A DNA stretch of 64,000 bases from Candidatus Halocynthiibacter alkanivorans (GCF_003333265.1 NZ_QOLB01000029.1:177867-241866); one strand, 5' to 3'. Numbered from the stretch's first letter, positions 36,252 through 46,502 are shown. Numbers and translations are program-made. Notes: generated by a model from the letters alone, not told the origin.

Positions 36252-36635
36252 ATGCGCTTTCCCCTTGCCCTTGTGGCCCTCACCGTCCTCGCCGCCTGTG
36301 CCACCGAGCAACAGCGCTGCATTTCCCGCAACACCCAGGACCTGCGCACCGTCACCAGACTTGAGACCACCGCCGCCGCCAATCTCAGCCGCGGCTACGG
36401 CTATGAGATGCGCACCGAAATCAGCTTTGAACGCGAACGTTGCGGCGAGACGGAACTGGGTGAAGCGATCTATTGCCGGGTGCCGGTCAAAACCAGCCGC
36501 CGGGTGCCAGTGGCGATAGACCTGGAGCTTGAGGCCCGCAAGCTGGCCCAACTCACGGTCAAACGTCAAAGCCTGGCGCGGCAGGCAGAACCGGTGATCC
36601 GCGCCTGTCAGATGCAATATCCGGAAGAAGTCTGA
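36252..36635 (+). CDS. small predicted lipoprotein, function unknown
   Basis: A 127-residue protein with a lipoprotein signal peptide (MRFPLALVALTVLAAC, lipobox LAAC) and a helical, Arg- and Cys-containing mature part (QQRCISRNTQDL; ERCGETELGEAIYCRVPV; final RACQM). The four mature cysteines suggest disulphides in the periplasm. No known family is recognised. The upstream GTG is rejected because it would spoil the signal peptide. It is divergent from hemF and probably monocistronic. Confidence 0.75.
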   Translation: MRFPLALVALTVLAACATEQQRCISRNTQDLRTVTRLETTAAANLSRGYGYEMRTEISFERERCGETELGEAIYCRVPVKTSRRVPVAIDLELEARKLAQLTVKRQSLARQAEPVIRACQMQYPEEV

Positions 36636-37079
36636 CGCGCGCACCAGCCCGGCCTCGCATTTGCCGGTTCAACGTCAGGCCGGCGGATTTCGCATCGCGC
36701 TGGCTGTATCATGTGGGCCGCATCAAATGGGGTGCATAGCTGGAGGAACGCGGGCCAGCCCGCTTTCGCGCCTGCCCGTTCTTGTCCCGGTGGCGCCATG
36801 TCCGGCCGGTTTTGCATCGCGCGAGGTACATCATGTGGGAAGCATCAAGTGGGGCGCACAGCAGACGGAGCCCGGGCCAGACTGGTTTCGCACCAGAACG
36901 GGTTTTGGCTGGCCGGGTACATGTCAGGCCTGCGTCACGTCAGCCAGCCCCCGTTTCAGGCAGATCTCCCGCCCCGGCGAGGCTCACATCAGCGAGGCGC
37001 CATGCCCGGCAGGTTTCGCGTCAGGCGATGCTCACCCCAGGCGATGTTTTGCGCCAGTCTTTTGGCAGCTCAGACCGGA
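36636..37079. repeat. 444-bp spacer with diverged long direct repeats
   Basis: Two segments of about 60 bases (about 36676-36740 and 36798-36862) align as CGCATCGCG...TATCATGTGGG...GCATCAA.TGGGG.GCA. A third partial copy near 36997 repeats CGCCATG.CCGGC.GGTTT.GC. No ORF is convincing. It separates the lipoprotein from the convergent SDR gene. Confidence 0.65.
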
Positions 37080-37892
37080 TCAATGTGCCGGCGCGCTCAC
37101 CGCATCAATCAGGCTGCGGCCGCCATCAATGGTCAGGATCTGCCCGGTCATGAACCCCGAACCATCTGAAGCAAGGAACTGCGCCGCCTCGGCCACCTCA
37201 CCCGCGCTGGCAATGCGACCCAACGGAGTACACTGAATAATCTCACCGCGACACTCCATATTTCCCGCCAGCGTGCCCTGGAGCGACGCCGACATCACCG
37301 AGCCAAAAGCCACCGCATTGACCCGGATCCGCTCCGGGGCCAGCGCCACCGCCAGCGAACGGGTCATCTGATCCACCGCCGCAGTAGAGACCGAATAGGC
37401 CAGCAGATCCGCATGCGTGCGTCGGGCGGCAATTGAGGACAGGTTGATGATCGAGCCCACCATCCCGTCTTCCTTGCCGTTTTTTTCGGCCTGGGAAATC
37501 ATCCGTTTTGCCACCGCTTGGCTGACCCGCAGCCCGGTCATCAGGTTCTGCTGCAACAACTGCTCCACCTGATCCTCTTCCGGATTCAGCGGTTTGGAGG
37601 ACATGATCTGCCGGCTGGCATTGACCAGAATATCCACCCCGTCAAACGCATCAATGGTGGCGGAGAGCAGATTGGCAATGGTCAGCTTCTCCCGCAGGTC
37701 ACCGGCGAAAATGCGGATATTGCCATCCTCGCTTTTGGCCTCGTCGCCGACTTCGCGCATCAACCGCGCCTCGTCCATATCGGCAAACATCACATTGGCG
37801 CCGCGGTCGGCAAAATGGCGGGCAATCGCCAGCCCGACGCCATTGGCGGCCCCGGTCACAATCGCTGTCTTACCTGCGATGGAAAAACCCAT
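37080..37892 (-). CDS. short-chain dehydrogenase/reductase lacking the usual catalytic lysine
   Basis: A 270-residue classical SDR fold: NAD(P) motif VTGAANGVGLAI near residue 13, the NLSSIAARR serine strand, and PERIRVNAVAFGSV and GSGFMTGQILTIDGG near the end. In place of YxxxK the sequence reads YSVST, so the lysine is threonine; the codon is ACT and neighbouring residues are intact. The family normally needs that lysine, so this may be a non-catalytic or altered SDR. It is read leftward, after the RsmC-like gene with about a 46-base gap, possibly as one operon. Confidence 0.85.
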   Translation of the reverse strand: MGFSIAGKTAIVTGAANGVGLAIARHFADRGANVMFADMDEARLMREVGDEAKSEDGNIRIFAGDLREKLTIANLLSATIDAFDGVDILVNASRQIMSSKPLNPEEDQVEQLLQQNLMTGLRVSQAVAKRMISQAEKNGKEDGMVGSIINLSSIAARRTHADLLAYSVSTAAVDQMTRSLAVALAPERIRVNAVAFGSVMSASLQGTLAGNMECRGEIIQCTPLGRIASAGEVAEAAQFLASDGSGFMTGQILTIDGGRSLIDAVSAPAH

Positions 37893-37938
37893 AGTTCAGA
37901 TCTCCGAATCGGTGCTGCCCCGGGGCAGGTTAGCGGTA

Positions 37939-38910
37939 TCAGCGACGTCCGCGAAGCAGTTTTGAACCGTGCAGGATTTTGAAGCCGCTGTTGCCTGGCA
38001 GCTCTTCCACATTGCGGAACAACTCGGCAAGCGTTGCCTCATAAGGCAAATGCCGGTTCGCCACCAGATAGATCTCGCCCGTGGGTGTCAGCAACCCGGC
38101 GGCGGCTTTGATAAAGGCGCGCCCCAGGTCGGGATCACCGGCGCGCCCGGTGTGAAACGGCGGGTTGGTGATCACGGCGCCGGCCATGGCTTCGGGGCGG
38201 AACCGGTTGGCATCGGCCCAGTGAAACGCGGCGCGCGGATCGGTCACATTCAGCCGCGCACATTCAAGTGCTGCGTGATCGGCCTCGACCAGATCCAGAT
38301 GTTCGACACTGTCGTGCTGCAGAATGGCGCGGGACAGAAAGCCCCAGCCAGCGCCCAGATCAACCACCCGTTTGGGCAGTTTTTTCGGCAGCGCCGCGAT
38401 CAGCGCTTCTGAGCCCCGGTCAACTTTATCGGCCGAGAACACCCCGGGCCGGGTGACAAAATCACCCACAAGCCCGTCCTGCGCCACCCAGTCGGAAAAA
38501 TCGCCGCCCTCAAAACTGAACAGCTTGCCGTGTGCCTTGGAAACCACCGCGCCGGTCTCCGTGCGCTTGCGCACTGCTTTCAGCATCGAATCAATGCCGT
38601 CGGTCTTCTGACCATCCACAATTACCAGACCGCCCATCGCGGCAGCCTCAGCGATCAGCCCCCGCGCCTGGGTCTTGGAGCGCGGCAGAAACACCATCGC
38701 GGCGGCAAATTCGCCGCTTGCTTGCACGGTGCAGTCATAGCCCGCGCGGGCAAAAGCGTCGTGATCGGGCTTAAAGCCCTGAATGACCTGCACCCGCTCG
38801 CGCCCCAGCGCTGACAGATCGACATCACCCCGTGGGGCAAAAACAGCGATCCGGCCCTCAGGCAGGGTTACAGACTGCGCTTCAAGCGCGATTTCCAGAC
38901 GTTGTGACAT
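37939..38910 (-). CDS. class I SAM-dependent methyltransferase, RsmC/RlmG-like
   Basis: A 323-residue protein with two methyltransferase-like halves, as in RsmC: a degenerate N-terminal half and an active C-terminal half carrying VVDLGAGWGFLSRA (SAM motif I) and the guanine-N2 motif NPPFHTGR. By family it methylates a guanine N2 in rRNA, for example G1207 of 16S rRNA in E. coli. It lies 19 bases downstream of the clpS stop. Confidence 0.87.
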   Translation of the reverse strand: MSQRLEIALEAQSVTLPEGRIAVFAPRGDVDLSALGRERVQVIQGFKPDHDAFARAGYDCTVQASGEFAAAMVFLPRSKTQARGLIAEAAAMGGLVIVDGQKTDGIDSMLKAVRKRTETGAVVSKAHGKLFSFEGGDFSDWVAQDGLVGDFVTRPGVFSADKVDRGSEALIAALPKKLPKRVVDLGAGWGFLSRAILQHDSVEHLDLVEADHAALECARLNVTDPRAAFHWADANRFRPEAMAGAVITNPPFHTGRAGDPDLGRAFIKAAAGLLTPTGEIYLVANRHLPYEATLAELFRNVEELPGNSGFKILHGSKLLRGRR

Positions 38911-38929
38911 GATATCGCCCCCTAAAGGC

Positions 38930-39253
38930 CTATTCTTTTTCCATCACGCATTGCAGCGGATGCTGGTGTTTGCGGGCGAAAGTCATCACCTGGGTGACTT
39001 TCGTTTCCGCAATTTCGTGATGGAACACCCCGACCACTGCCAGACCCTTTTTATGCACGGTCAGCATGATCTCGGTGGCCTGGCTGTGACCAATCTGAAA
39101 AAAGCGCTCCAGAATGGTGATGACAAATTCCATCGGCGTATAATCGTCATTCAGCAACATCACCTTATACATCGGTGGTCGCTTGGTTTTGGGCTTGGTT
39201 TGCAGCAGGACATCCGCTTCGTCCTCGGGTCGGGAGTCGTTGTCCGACATCAT
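38930..39253 (-). CDS. clpS: ATP-dependent Clp protease adaptor ClpS
   Basis: A 107-residue adaptor that presents N-degron substrates to ClpAP. The core [17 protein letters not shown] holds the conserved Asn-Asp pair, and [11 protein letters not shown] and [10 protein letters not shown] complete the family pattern. The first of two adjacent ATGs is used; the N-terminal extension is short and charged as usual. The apparent longer frame upstream is antisense to the HAD gene. It is divergent from that gene. Confidence 0.93.
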   Translation of the reverse strand: MMSDNDSRPEDEADVLLQTKPKTKRPPMYKVMLLNDDYTPMEFVITILERFFQIGHSQATEIMLTVHKKGLAVVGVFHHEIAETKVTQVMTFARKHQHPLQCVMEKE

Positions 39254-39376
39254 GAGCGGGTGCTTAATCACTGCTGTCTCCGAAAAGCTTGTTGGCCAGG
39301 TTGAGGCGACTATATAAACCCTTCTCGCTCCGGGAAAAGGGGGCCTGTTACATTGAATATAGAAGGAGAGGGTTAA

Positions 39377-40084
39377 ATGGCGGCAAAACTGGCGACAATT
39401 GGCTTTGATGCGGACGATACGCTCTGGCAGACCGAGACATTCTTCCGTCTGACCCAGGACCGATTCGCTGCGCTGCTGGCCAATGACTGCGCCCCAGCGC
39501 TGCTGGAGGAACGTCTGCTGGCGGCAGAAAAGCGCAATCTGGGCCACTACGGATTCGGCGTGAAAGGCTTTGTGCTCTCGATGATCGAAGTGGCAATTGA
39601 AGTCACCGATGGGAAAGTGCCGGCCACAGTGATCCGCGAGTTGATCGACGCCGGTCAGGACATGCTGCAACACCCGATCCACCTGCTGCCCGGCGCTGCC
39701 GAAACCGTGGCCAGCCTGGCGGGCGACTACCGGCTGGTGCTGATCACCAAAGGCGACCTGCTGGACCAGGAACGCAAACTGGCACAATCCGGGCTCGGTG
39801 ATTATTTTGATCAGGTCGAAATCGTCTCCCATAAGACGCCCGAAATCTATCAGCGCATATTCACCGCCCTGCCCGGCGGCACGGATGCCGCTCTGATGGT
39901 GGGCAATTCCATGGCCTCCGACGTGCTGCCGCCGCTGCAGGCCGGGGCTTATGGCGTCTATGTAGCCTCTGAGCTGAGCTGGGAGCTGGAACATGCCGAA
40001 CCGCCGCAAAATCAACCGCGCTACCACAGCCTGCCCGATCTGAGCGGGCTTTCCGATCTCATCACCCACATCAATCGTGATTAA
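39377..40084 (+). CDS. HAD family hydrolase
   Basis: A 235-residue cytosolic phosphatase-like protein. Motif I is FDADDTLW (nucleophile Asp and Asp+2), motif II the Thr in VLITKGD, motif III the Lys in HKTPEIY and motif IV the [10 protein letters not shown] acidic segment. AAGGAG lies eight bases before the ATG. The phosphorylated substrate is unknown. A CtrA-like site lies just behind the stop codon, directed at the next gene. Confidence 0.87.
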   Translation: MAAKLATIGFDADDTLWQTETFFRLTQDRFAALLANDCAPALLEERLLAAEKRNLGHYGFGVKGFVLSMIEVAIEVTDGKVPATVIRELIDAGQDMLQHPIHLLPGAAETVASLAGDYRLVLITKGDLLDQERKLAQSGLGDYFDQVEIVSHKTPEIYQRIFTALPGGTDAALMVGNSMASDVLPPLQAGAYGVYVASELSWELEHAEPPQNQPRYHSLPDLSGLSDLITHINRD

Positions 40085-40096
40085 CGATTTGTTAAC
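40081..40096. promoter_or_regulatory. candidate CtrA binding site upstream of the D,D-carboxypeptidase gene
   Basis: TTAACGATTTGTTAAC matches the CtrA consensus TTAA-N7-TTAA exactly, with the extra C on both halves. It begins within the HAD stop codon and lies about 165 bases before the next start; possible -10 elements TACATA (40102) and TATATT (40134) follow. Confidence 0.6.
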
Positions 40097-40261
40097 AATA
40101 CTACATATCCACGCGCCTGAAATCTCACCCACTATATTTAGGATTTCCCTGCCACACTTATGCCAAAACCATTGAAAATTCACTATTTTCTAAGATCCGG
40201 TGCTGTGTTACGCTTGCTTCAAGGCACGGGCGTCAAGATCCGGCCATGAGGCAGAAAAAAG

Positions 40262-41791
40262 GTGAGCGACGTGAATACGCGCCTGGTAAAGTGCGCCCGT
40301 ATCGGGCTTTTGATCGTTATTTCGATGCTGATGACCCTGCCGGCGCAAGCCGCCAGCAACCCGGCCTATGCTGCGTTTGTGATAGATGCGCGCTCGGGCA
40401 AGGTGCTGCATGCGCGCAACGCAGACGCACGGCTGAACCCGGCCTCGCTTACCAAAATGATGACACTCTATGTGGTGTTTGAAGCGGTCAGCAACGGCGA
40501 GCTGTCGCTCGATCAGATGATCACCATCACCGCCAAAGCCGCCAATGAACCGCCCTCCAAACTGGGGCTGCGCCGGGGGCAGAAAATCAAACTGCGTTAC
40601 CTGATCCGCGCCGCCGCGGTGAAATCCGCCAATGACGCCGCCACCGCGCTGGGGATTGCTGTCTCAGGCTCTGAAGCCGCCTTTGCCCGGCGCATGAACC
40701 GCACCGCCAAAGCCATCGGCATGACCAACACCACATTCAAAAACGCCCATGGGCTGACTGAACGTGGCCACCTCTCCACTGCGCGCGACATGACGAAACT
40801 GGGCCGGCAGCTGTTTTTTGATTATCCGGATTATTACGGGCTGTTCTCCCGCCTCACCGTGGACGCCGGCGTGCGCAAGGTCAGCCACACCAACCGCCGG
40901 CTGCTCAACAGTTACCGCGGCGCTGACGGCATCAAAACCGGCTATACCCGCGCCTCAGGTTTTAACATTGTGGCCTCCGCCAAACGCGGCAATGAACGTA
41001 TCATCGCCACCGTCTTTGGCGGCCGTTCCACCGCAACGCGCAATGCGCGCGTCGCTGAGCTGCTCGATATGGGCTTTAAACGGGCACCGACCCAGGTCGC
41101 GGTGCTGCGCCCTTCCAGGCCGCCGTATCTCGGCAAAGGCAGCACCCCGTCCTCCAGCTCTGATGTGGTGCGTGTGGCCAGCGCCGGTGCGGTCAATGTG
41201 CCCGCAGGCCGGGTGGTGCGCACCTCAACCAATATGACCAAAAGCCCGCGCCCCAACCTGCGCCCCGGCACCATCATGGCCGCCGTCTCCGCGCCAGTTG
41301 ACGACGCCACGCTGCTGGCAATGGAACAGAATATCCTGATGGCAGTGGCCCAGGTCTCCGCCGCTGCCGCGCCCGCCACAGACACCGGTTCCGGTACGGA
41401 TGTGCTTGCCGCGCTGAACACACCCAGCCGGAGAATTACCCCACAGATGAAACCCGAAGAGCTGTTGCTTGCTTCGCTGGCGCCCGATGTTGCCAGCCTC
41501 GCGCTGAATGAAGACGGCGCCGAGGTGGTGACCCGGGTCTCGACCTCCGGCGGACGCTACTGGGGCATCAATATCGGTCAGTATGGCTCGCGCTATAAAG
41601 CCGAGCGGGTGCTGTTAAAAACCGCATTGCGCGAATTGGGCACGCTGAACAGCGCCCTGCGCAAAGTGGTGCAGCGGCGCAGCGGTTTTGACGCCAATTT
41701 CATGGGCCTGTCGCGCGAAACCGCCGAACTGGCCTGCCGCCGCCTGGGCGCCCGAGGCCAGGACTGCACCCCGATCGGCCCGCCCTCCTGA
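40262..41791 (+). CDS. D-alanyl-D-alanine carboxypeptidase (peptidase S11) with C-terminal SPOR-like domain
   Basis: A 509-residue periplasmic low-molecular-weight penicillin-binding protein. After a signal peptide ending AQAA it shows the three active-site motifs: SLTK, SAN and KTG (DGIKTGYT). A Ser/Pro/Val-rich linker of about 150 residues leads to a C-terminal SPOR-like fold (WGINIGQYGSRYKAERVL) that would bind denuded septal glycan. It trims the terminal D-Ala of peptidoglycan side chains. The GTG start has a loose AGGCAG site. Regulation by CtrA is suggested by the upstream site. Confidence 0.92.
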   Translation: MSDVNTRLVKCARIGLLIVISMLMTLPAQAASNPAYAAFVIDARSGKVLHARNADARLNPASLTKMMTLYVVFEAVSNGELSLDQMITITAKAANEPPSKLGLRRGQKIKLRYLIRAAAVKSANDAATALGIAVSGSEAAFARRMNRTAKAIGMTNTTFKNAHGLTERGHLSTARDMTKLGRQLFFDYPDYYGLFSRLTVDAGVRKVSHTNRRLLNSYRGADGIKTGYTRASGFNIVASAKRGNERIIATVFGGRSTATRNARVAELLDMGFKRAPTQVAVLRPSRPPYLGKGSTPSSSSDVVRVASAGAVNVPAGRVVRTSTNMTKSPRPNLRPGTIMAAVSAPVDDATLLAMEQNILMAVAQVSAAAAPATDTGSGTDVLAALNTPSRRITPQMKPEELLLASLAPDVASLALNEDGAEVVTRVSTSGGRYWGINIGQYGSRYKAERVLLKTALRELGTLNSALRKVVQRRSGFDANFMGLSRETAELACRRLGARGQDCTPIGPPS

Positions 41792-42686
41792 GCCGGCGGC
41801 CACAGCCTGCCGTCACCAGTGCCGCCTTCTTTGCCGGCATTGCGCACTGATTTCAGGCTTGCACCGCTCCGCAAATGCTCCCGCCAAAAGCGCCGCATCA
41901 CAGATGCGATCCTTTTGTTGGGCCGCGCCCTGCGCAAGCGCAGGGCGGCACCGCCTGTTGAGAGGCCTGGATGCAGGGAGGCAGATACCGGGCATCGCCC
42001 GCGACTTTTTCCAGCACGGCAGCACGCCCGGGCAATGCGCACAATCTTTACGACCGTCACGACGCCAGGCAGCAGGCTGCGGTACTGCCTGGAGGCGATC
42101 AGCGGCACCGGGAGCCGTTTCGCGCCGCATCCGCACCGCCTGAAAGAACAATACAGCTGCCGCTCATCAGGGCGCAGGGCGCAGGGCGCAGGGCGCAGGG
42201 CGCAGGGCGCAGGGCGCAGGGCGCAGGGCGCAGGGCGCAGGGCGCAGGGCGCAGGGCGCAGGGCGCAGGGCAACAATCTGATTCGCATCCGGGATACAAG
42301 CCGCCCTCGCCCTGTCAGGTCAAAAAGCGTGGCACATATTCTGGCCTCCCCCGCAGTGGCACCGCCCGTTTGCGGTGTTGGAGTTCGCGCGCAGGGGCGG
42401 CCCGCAAACCCGCTACAACCGACTGCGGATGTCAAGCGCAGGGCGCCACGGTGCACGTAGTTCTGCTACACTAGGTCTCAGGCGGAAACGCTGTCTCTGT
42501 GGCACAACAAGCGCACAACCACCGCCCGGATGCCTGCCAGAGGCATTCTGCGGCAGACCTGTATTGCCGGGACAAACAGTGTCGGAACACTATAACTCCG
42601 GACTGTCGGAACACATCAGCCGCAGTTCGCTTCAGTTCCGCAGCGCGGCCACCGCCGCCCCCAGCCCGGCTCCGGCGCAGAAGCCC
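41792..42686. other. 895-bp convergent spacer with a 7-bp satellite
   Basis: No gene is supported: all ORFs cross the heptamer array or lack motifs and ribosome sites. It also holds a direct repeat TGTCGGAACAC at 42580 and 42604. No clear terminator is seen for either flanking gene. Confidence 0.6.
42168..42271. repeat. heptanucleotide tandem repeat, about 14.7 perfect copies
   Basis: Unit GGCGCAG repeated without a mismatch from 42171 to 42268, with CAG before and GGC after. Perfect identity points to very recent slippage, so copy number is likely to vary between isolates. Confidence 0.98.
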
Positions 42687-44315
42687 TCAGACCCCGGCGC
42701 CCTCGCGCACTTTCAGCTCAAAGGCTGCCGCCATCAATGCCCTTGTATAATCGCTTTCCGGCGCCTCAAACACCGCATCCGCATCGCCGGCCTCCACCAC
42801 ATCGCCGCGCCGCATCACAATCACCTTGTGGCTCAGCGCCCGCACCACCTGCAGATCGTGGCTGATGAACAGATAGGCCAGGTTGTGGCGCTCCTGCAGA
42901 TCGCGCAGCAGCGCCACAATCTGCACCTGCACCGTCTTGTCCAGCGCCGAGGTCGGCTCATCCAGCACCAGCAGTTTTGGCTTCAGGATCATCGCCCGCG
43001 CAATGGCAATGCGCTGGCGCTGCCCGCCGGAAAATTCATGCGGATAACGCCCGGCAGTGGCCGGGTCCAACCCCACCTCCTGCATGATCATAGCCACCCG
43101 TTCTGCGTTGCTGCCGCTGCCCTCAACCTGATGCACCGACAGCCCTTCGGCGATGATTTCAGCGACACTCATGCGTGGCGACAGTGAGCCAAACGGGTCC
43201 TGAAACACGATCTGCATGTCGCGCCGCAACGGGCGCAACGCCCGCGGGCTCCGACCCTGAAGATCATTGCCAAGGAACATCACTTCGCCCTCGCTGGCAA
43301 TCAGCCGCATCATCGCCAGCGCCAGCGTGGTCTTGCCCGAACCACTTTCGCCGACAATGCCGAGCGTCTCGCCGGCGCGCACCTCAAAGCTGGCGGCATT
43401 CACCGCTTTCACATGGCCGACCGTGCGCTTCAGAAGCCCTTTATAGATCGGGAACCAGATGCGCAGGTCGCGCGCGCTCGATACCACCTCAGCGCCGGGA
43501 TCCACCGGCACCGGCCGCCCGACGGTTTCCGCCGCCAGCAACATTTTGGTATAGGCATGCTGCGGCGCGTCAAACACATCGGCGGTGACACCACTTTCGA
43601 CGATTTCGCCATCCTTCATCACACAGACCCGGTCGGCAAATTTGCGCACAATGCCAAGATCATGGGTGATGAACAGCATCGACATGCCCGCGTCCCGCTT
43701 CAGCTCCGCCAGCAGTTCCAGAATCTGCGCCTGAATGGTCACATCCAGCGCCGTCGTGGGCTCATCCGCGATCAATAGTTCCGGCCCGTTGGCCAGCGCC
43801 ATGGCGATCATCACCCGCTGACGCTGCCCACCTGACAGCTCATGCGGATAGGCGCCCAGCCGGCTTTCCGGATCAATGATGCCGACTTTATTCAGCAGTT
43901 CCAGAATGCGCGCCTTCAAAGCCGCATTGCGCAGCCCCTGATGCAGGGTAATGCTCTCGCCCAGCTGCTTTTCGATAGTATGCAGCGGGTTCAGCGAGGT
44001 CATCGGCTCCTGGAAAATGAAACTGATGTCATTGCCGCGCACCTGACGTAAATCGCGCTCGCTGGCGCCGATCATTTCCTGGCCCATCCAGCGGGTCGAT
44101 CCGGTGACACGGGCGCTGTCAGGCAACAGCCCGACGGTCGAGAGCGCCGTCACCGATTTTCCAGAGCCGCTTTCCCCGACCAAAGCCACGGTCTCGCCGC
44201 GCTCAATATGAAAGGACACGTTGCGCACTGCTGGCGCTTCTACACCCTCCTGGCGGAAAGACACATTCAGATCGCTGACCTGCAGGACGGTGTTTTCAGA
44301 CAGAGCGATGTTCAT
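42687..44315 (-). CDS. yejF: peptide ABC transporter ATP-binding protein (two ATPase domains), YejF-like
   Basis: A 542-residue protein with two complete ABC domains, each with Walker A (GESGSGKS at about 47-54; a second GESGSGKT near 330), signature LSGGQRQRV or FSGGQRQRI, and Walker B (LIADEPTTALD; LVLDEPTSALD). Fused ATPases are typical of YejF. It powers the oligopeptide or microcin C-type importer. It is the last gene of the leftward yej operon and overlaps yejE by four bases. Confidence 0.93.
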   Translation of the reverse strand: MNIALSENTVLQVSDLNVSFRQEGVEAPAVRNVSFHIERGETVALVGESGSGKSVTALSTVGLLPDSARVTGSTRWMGQEMIGASERDLRQVRGNDISFIFQEPMTSLNPLHTIEKQLGESITLHQGLRNAALKARILELLNKVGIIDPESRLGAYPHELSGGQRQRVMIAMALANGPELLIADEPTTALDVTIQAQILELLAELKRDAGMSMLFITHDLGIVRKFADRVCVMKDGEIVESGVTADVFDAPQHAYTKMLLAAETVGRPVPVDPGAEVVSSARDLRIWFPIYKGLLKRTVGHVKAVNAASFEVRAGETLGIVGESGSGKTTLALAMMRLIASEGEVMFLGNDLQGRSPRALRPLRRDMQIVFQDPFGSLSPRMSVAEIIAEGLSVHQVEGSGSNAERVAMIMQEVGLDPATAGRYPHEFSGGQRQRIAIARAMILKPKLLVLDEPTSALDKTVQVQIVALLRDLQERHNLAYLFISHDLQVVRALSHKVIVMRRGDVVEAGDADAVFEAPESDYTRALMAAAFELKVREGAGV

Positions 44316-45421
44316 TGAAACGTCTTTCTCGGGTCAAAGGCATCCCGCACACCTTCAAAGATAAACACCAGCAGCGACAGCATCACCGCGTAGGTGGTGA
44401 AAGCGGCAAACCCAAGCCAGGGCGCCTGCAGGTTCTGTTTCGCCTGCAACGTCAGCTCGCCCAGCGACGGATACGACGAAGGCAGCCCGTAGCCGAGAAA
44501 ATCAAGTGAGGCGAGCGTGCCGATGGTGCCGGTAACGATAAAAGGCAGCATGGTCAGCGTCGCCACCATCGCATTGGGCAACATATGGCGGAACATGATC
44601 ACCCGGTCACTTACGCCCAGGGCCTGGGCCGCACGCACATATTCAAAATTGCGCGCCCGCAGGAACTCCGCCCGCACCACGCCGACCAGCGCCGGCCAGC
44701 CAAACAGGATGATGATAAAGGTCAAGAGCGTCAGCGACCGCCCCAGAATGGCAAACAGAATGATGATGACATAGAGCGAGGGCACCGCGCCCCAGATCTC
44801 CAGAAAGCGCTGAAACATCAGATCAATCCAGCCGCCAAAATAGCCCTGTACCGCACCGGCGGAGATGCCGACCAGGCTGGTACAGAGCGTCACCACGATA
44901 GTGAACAGGATCGACAGACGGAAACCGTAGATGATCCGCGCCACCACGTCACGTTTGGTATCATCAGTGCCGAGATAATGCTGCTTGCCGGGGGGCGATG
45001 GTGCCACGCCGCGCACGTCCGAAATGGTGTCAAAAGAATAGGGGATCAGCGGCCAGATCGCCCAGCCCTTTTCGATAGCTTCGCCGGCGACCACCCCGTC
45101 TGCGGCATCCTCGATGACGCCTTCCGGATCGTCAAAACAACTGTCCAGCCCGCCGGACACGATCAGGCATTTCACCTCCGCGTCGCGGTACACCGCCTCG
45201 GTCCTGAAATCGCCGCCAAACGCGGTTTCCGGATAGAAGTTAAAAATCGGCATCCGGTATTCGCCGCGGTAATTCACCAGGATCGGTTTGTCATTGGCGA
45301 TGAATTCGGCAAACAGGCTGAGGAAAAACAGCGCGCCAAAGATCATCGCCGACCACACCGCGCGGCGGTTGCGACAGAAATTGCGCCAGCGGCGCTGGTT
45401 CAGAGGTGACAGGCGCATCAA
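44312..45421 (-). CDS. yejE: peptide ABC transporter permease, YejE-like
   Basis: A 369-residue permease with an N-terminal basic stretch and first span, a long periplasmic insert (about residues 35-140) containing [17 protein letters not shown], which marks YejE, then five spans and the DppC-type loop [22 protein letters not shown]. It overlaps both neighbours by four bases, so the operon is tightly coupled. Confidence 0.93.
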   Translation of the reverse strand: MMRLSPLNQRRWRNFCRNRRAVWSAMIFGALFFLSLFAEFIANDKPILVNYRGEYRMPIFNFYPETAFGGDFRTEAVYRDAEVKCLIVSGGLDSCFDDPEGVIEDAADGVVAGEAIEKGWAIWPLIPYSFDTISDVRGVAPSPPGKQHYLGTDDTKRDVVARIIYGFRLSILFTIVVTLCTSLVGISAGAVQGYFGGWIDLMFQRFLEIWGAVPSLYVIIILFAILGRSLTLLTFIIILFGWPALVGVVRAEFLRARNFEYVRAAQALGVSDRVIMFRHMLPNAMVATLTMLPFIVTGTIGTLASLDFLGYGLPSSYPSLGELTLQAKQNLQAPWLGFAAFTTYAVMLSLLVFIFEGVRDAFDPRKTFQ

Positions 45422-46497
45422 CTGCCCCTCCCTTCAAAATCGATCCTCGGATCGACAAACACATACATCAGGTCCGACAGAATGCCGACCAGCAGCCCGA
45501 TCAGACCAAAGAAAAACAGGGTGCCAAACACCACAGGATAATCCCGCGCCACCGCCGCTTCAAAGCCAAGCCGCCCCAGACCGTCCAACGAGAAAATCAG
45601 CTCAATCAGCAAGGAGGAGCCAAACAACACCCCGAGGAACAGCCCCGGAAAACCAGCAATCACGATCAGCATCGCGTTGCGGAACACATGGCCATAAAGC
45701 ACCTTATTCTCGCTCAGCCCCTTGGCCCGCGCCGTCACCACATAGTGTTTGCGGATCTCGTCCAAAAACGAGTTCTTGGTCAGCAGCGTCAGCGTCGCAA
45801 AAGCCGCCGGCAGCGAGGCCAGCACCGGCAAAGCGATATGCCAGAGATAATCGGTAATTTTGCCCCACAGCGGCAGGCTGTCCCAGTTGGTCGAGGTCAG
45901 GCCGCGCAGCGGGAAGATCTGCCAGTAAGATCCCCCGGCCAGCACCACGATCAGCAGGATCGCGAACAGGAAACCGGGAATGGCATAGGCGACGATAATC
46001 ACGCTGCTGGTGATACTGTCAAAACGGCTGCCGTCCTTCACCGCTTTGCGGATGCCCAGCGGGATCGACACCAGATAGGCGATCAGCGTCGACCACAGAC
46101 CCAGCGTGATCGACACCGGCATTTTTTCAATCACCAGATCGCGCACCGAGATCGAGCGGAAATAACTGTCACCAAAATCAAAGCGGATATAGTTCCACAT
46201 CATGTTGAGGAACCGCTCCACCGGAGGTTTGTCAAAGCCGAACTCGCGCTCCAGCTCTTTCAGAAACTCCTCCGGCAAGCCGCGCGCGCCGATATAGCTG
46301 CTCTCGGTATTGCTCTCGAATGTTTCCGAGCCACCACCGGTGACGCCTTCAAACACATCGCCCTCGCCCTCAAGCTGGGCGATGATCTGCTCAATCGGGC
46401 CGCCAGGCACAAACTGCACCAGGGCAAAGTTGATAATCATCACCCCCAGCAATGTCGGGATGACCAGCAACAATCGGCGAAGAATATAAGCTCCCAT
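45418..46497 (-). CDS. yejB: peptide ABC transporter permease, YejB-like
   Basis: A 359-residue DppB-family permease. The N-terminal [19 protein letters not shown] span and [12 protein letters not shown] are hallmark; a periplasmic insert typical of YejB follows, then the membrane core with [20 protein letters not shown] and a C-terminus ending in [13 protein letters not shown]. It follows yejA after a five-base gap. Confidence 0.94.
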   Translation of the reverse strand: MGAYILRRLLLVIPTLLGVMIINFALVQFVPGGPIEQIIAQLEGEGDVFEGVTGGGSETFESNTESSYIGARGLPEEFLKELEREFGFDKPPVERFLNMMWNYIRFDFGDSYFRSISVRDLVIEKMPVSITLGLWSTLIAYLVSIPLGIRKAVKDGSRFDSITSSVIIVAYAIPGFLFAILLIVVLAGGSYWQIFPLRGLTSTNWDSLPLWGKITDYLWHIALPVLASLPAAFATLTLLTKNSFLDEIRKHYVVTARAKGLSENKVLYGHVFRNAMLIVIAGFPGLFLGVLFGSSLLIELIFSLDGLGRLGFEAAVARDYPVVFGTLFFFGLIGLLVGILSDLMYVFVDPRIDFEGRGS

Positions 46498-46502
46498 GGT
46501 AG

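Noticed and set aside
41593..42460. Long ORFs on both strands across the heptamer repeat, with PAPCALR-type heptads
   Set aside because: They are produced by the 7-bp repeat being open in all frames; there is no ribosome site, family motif or normal codon use.
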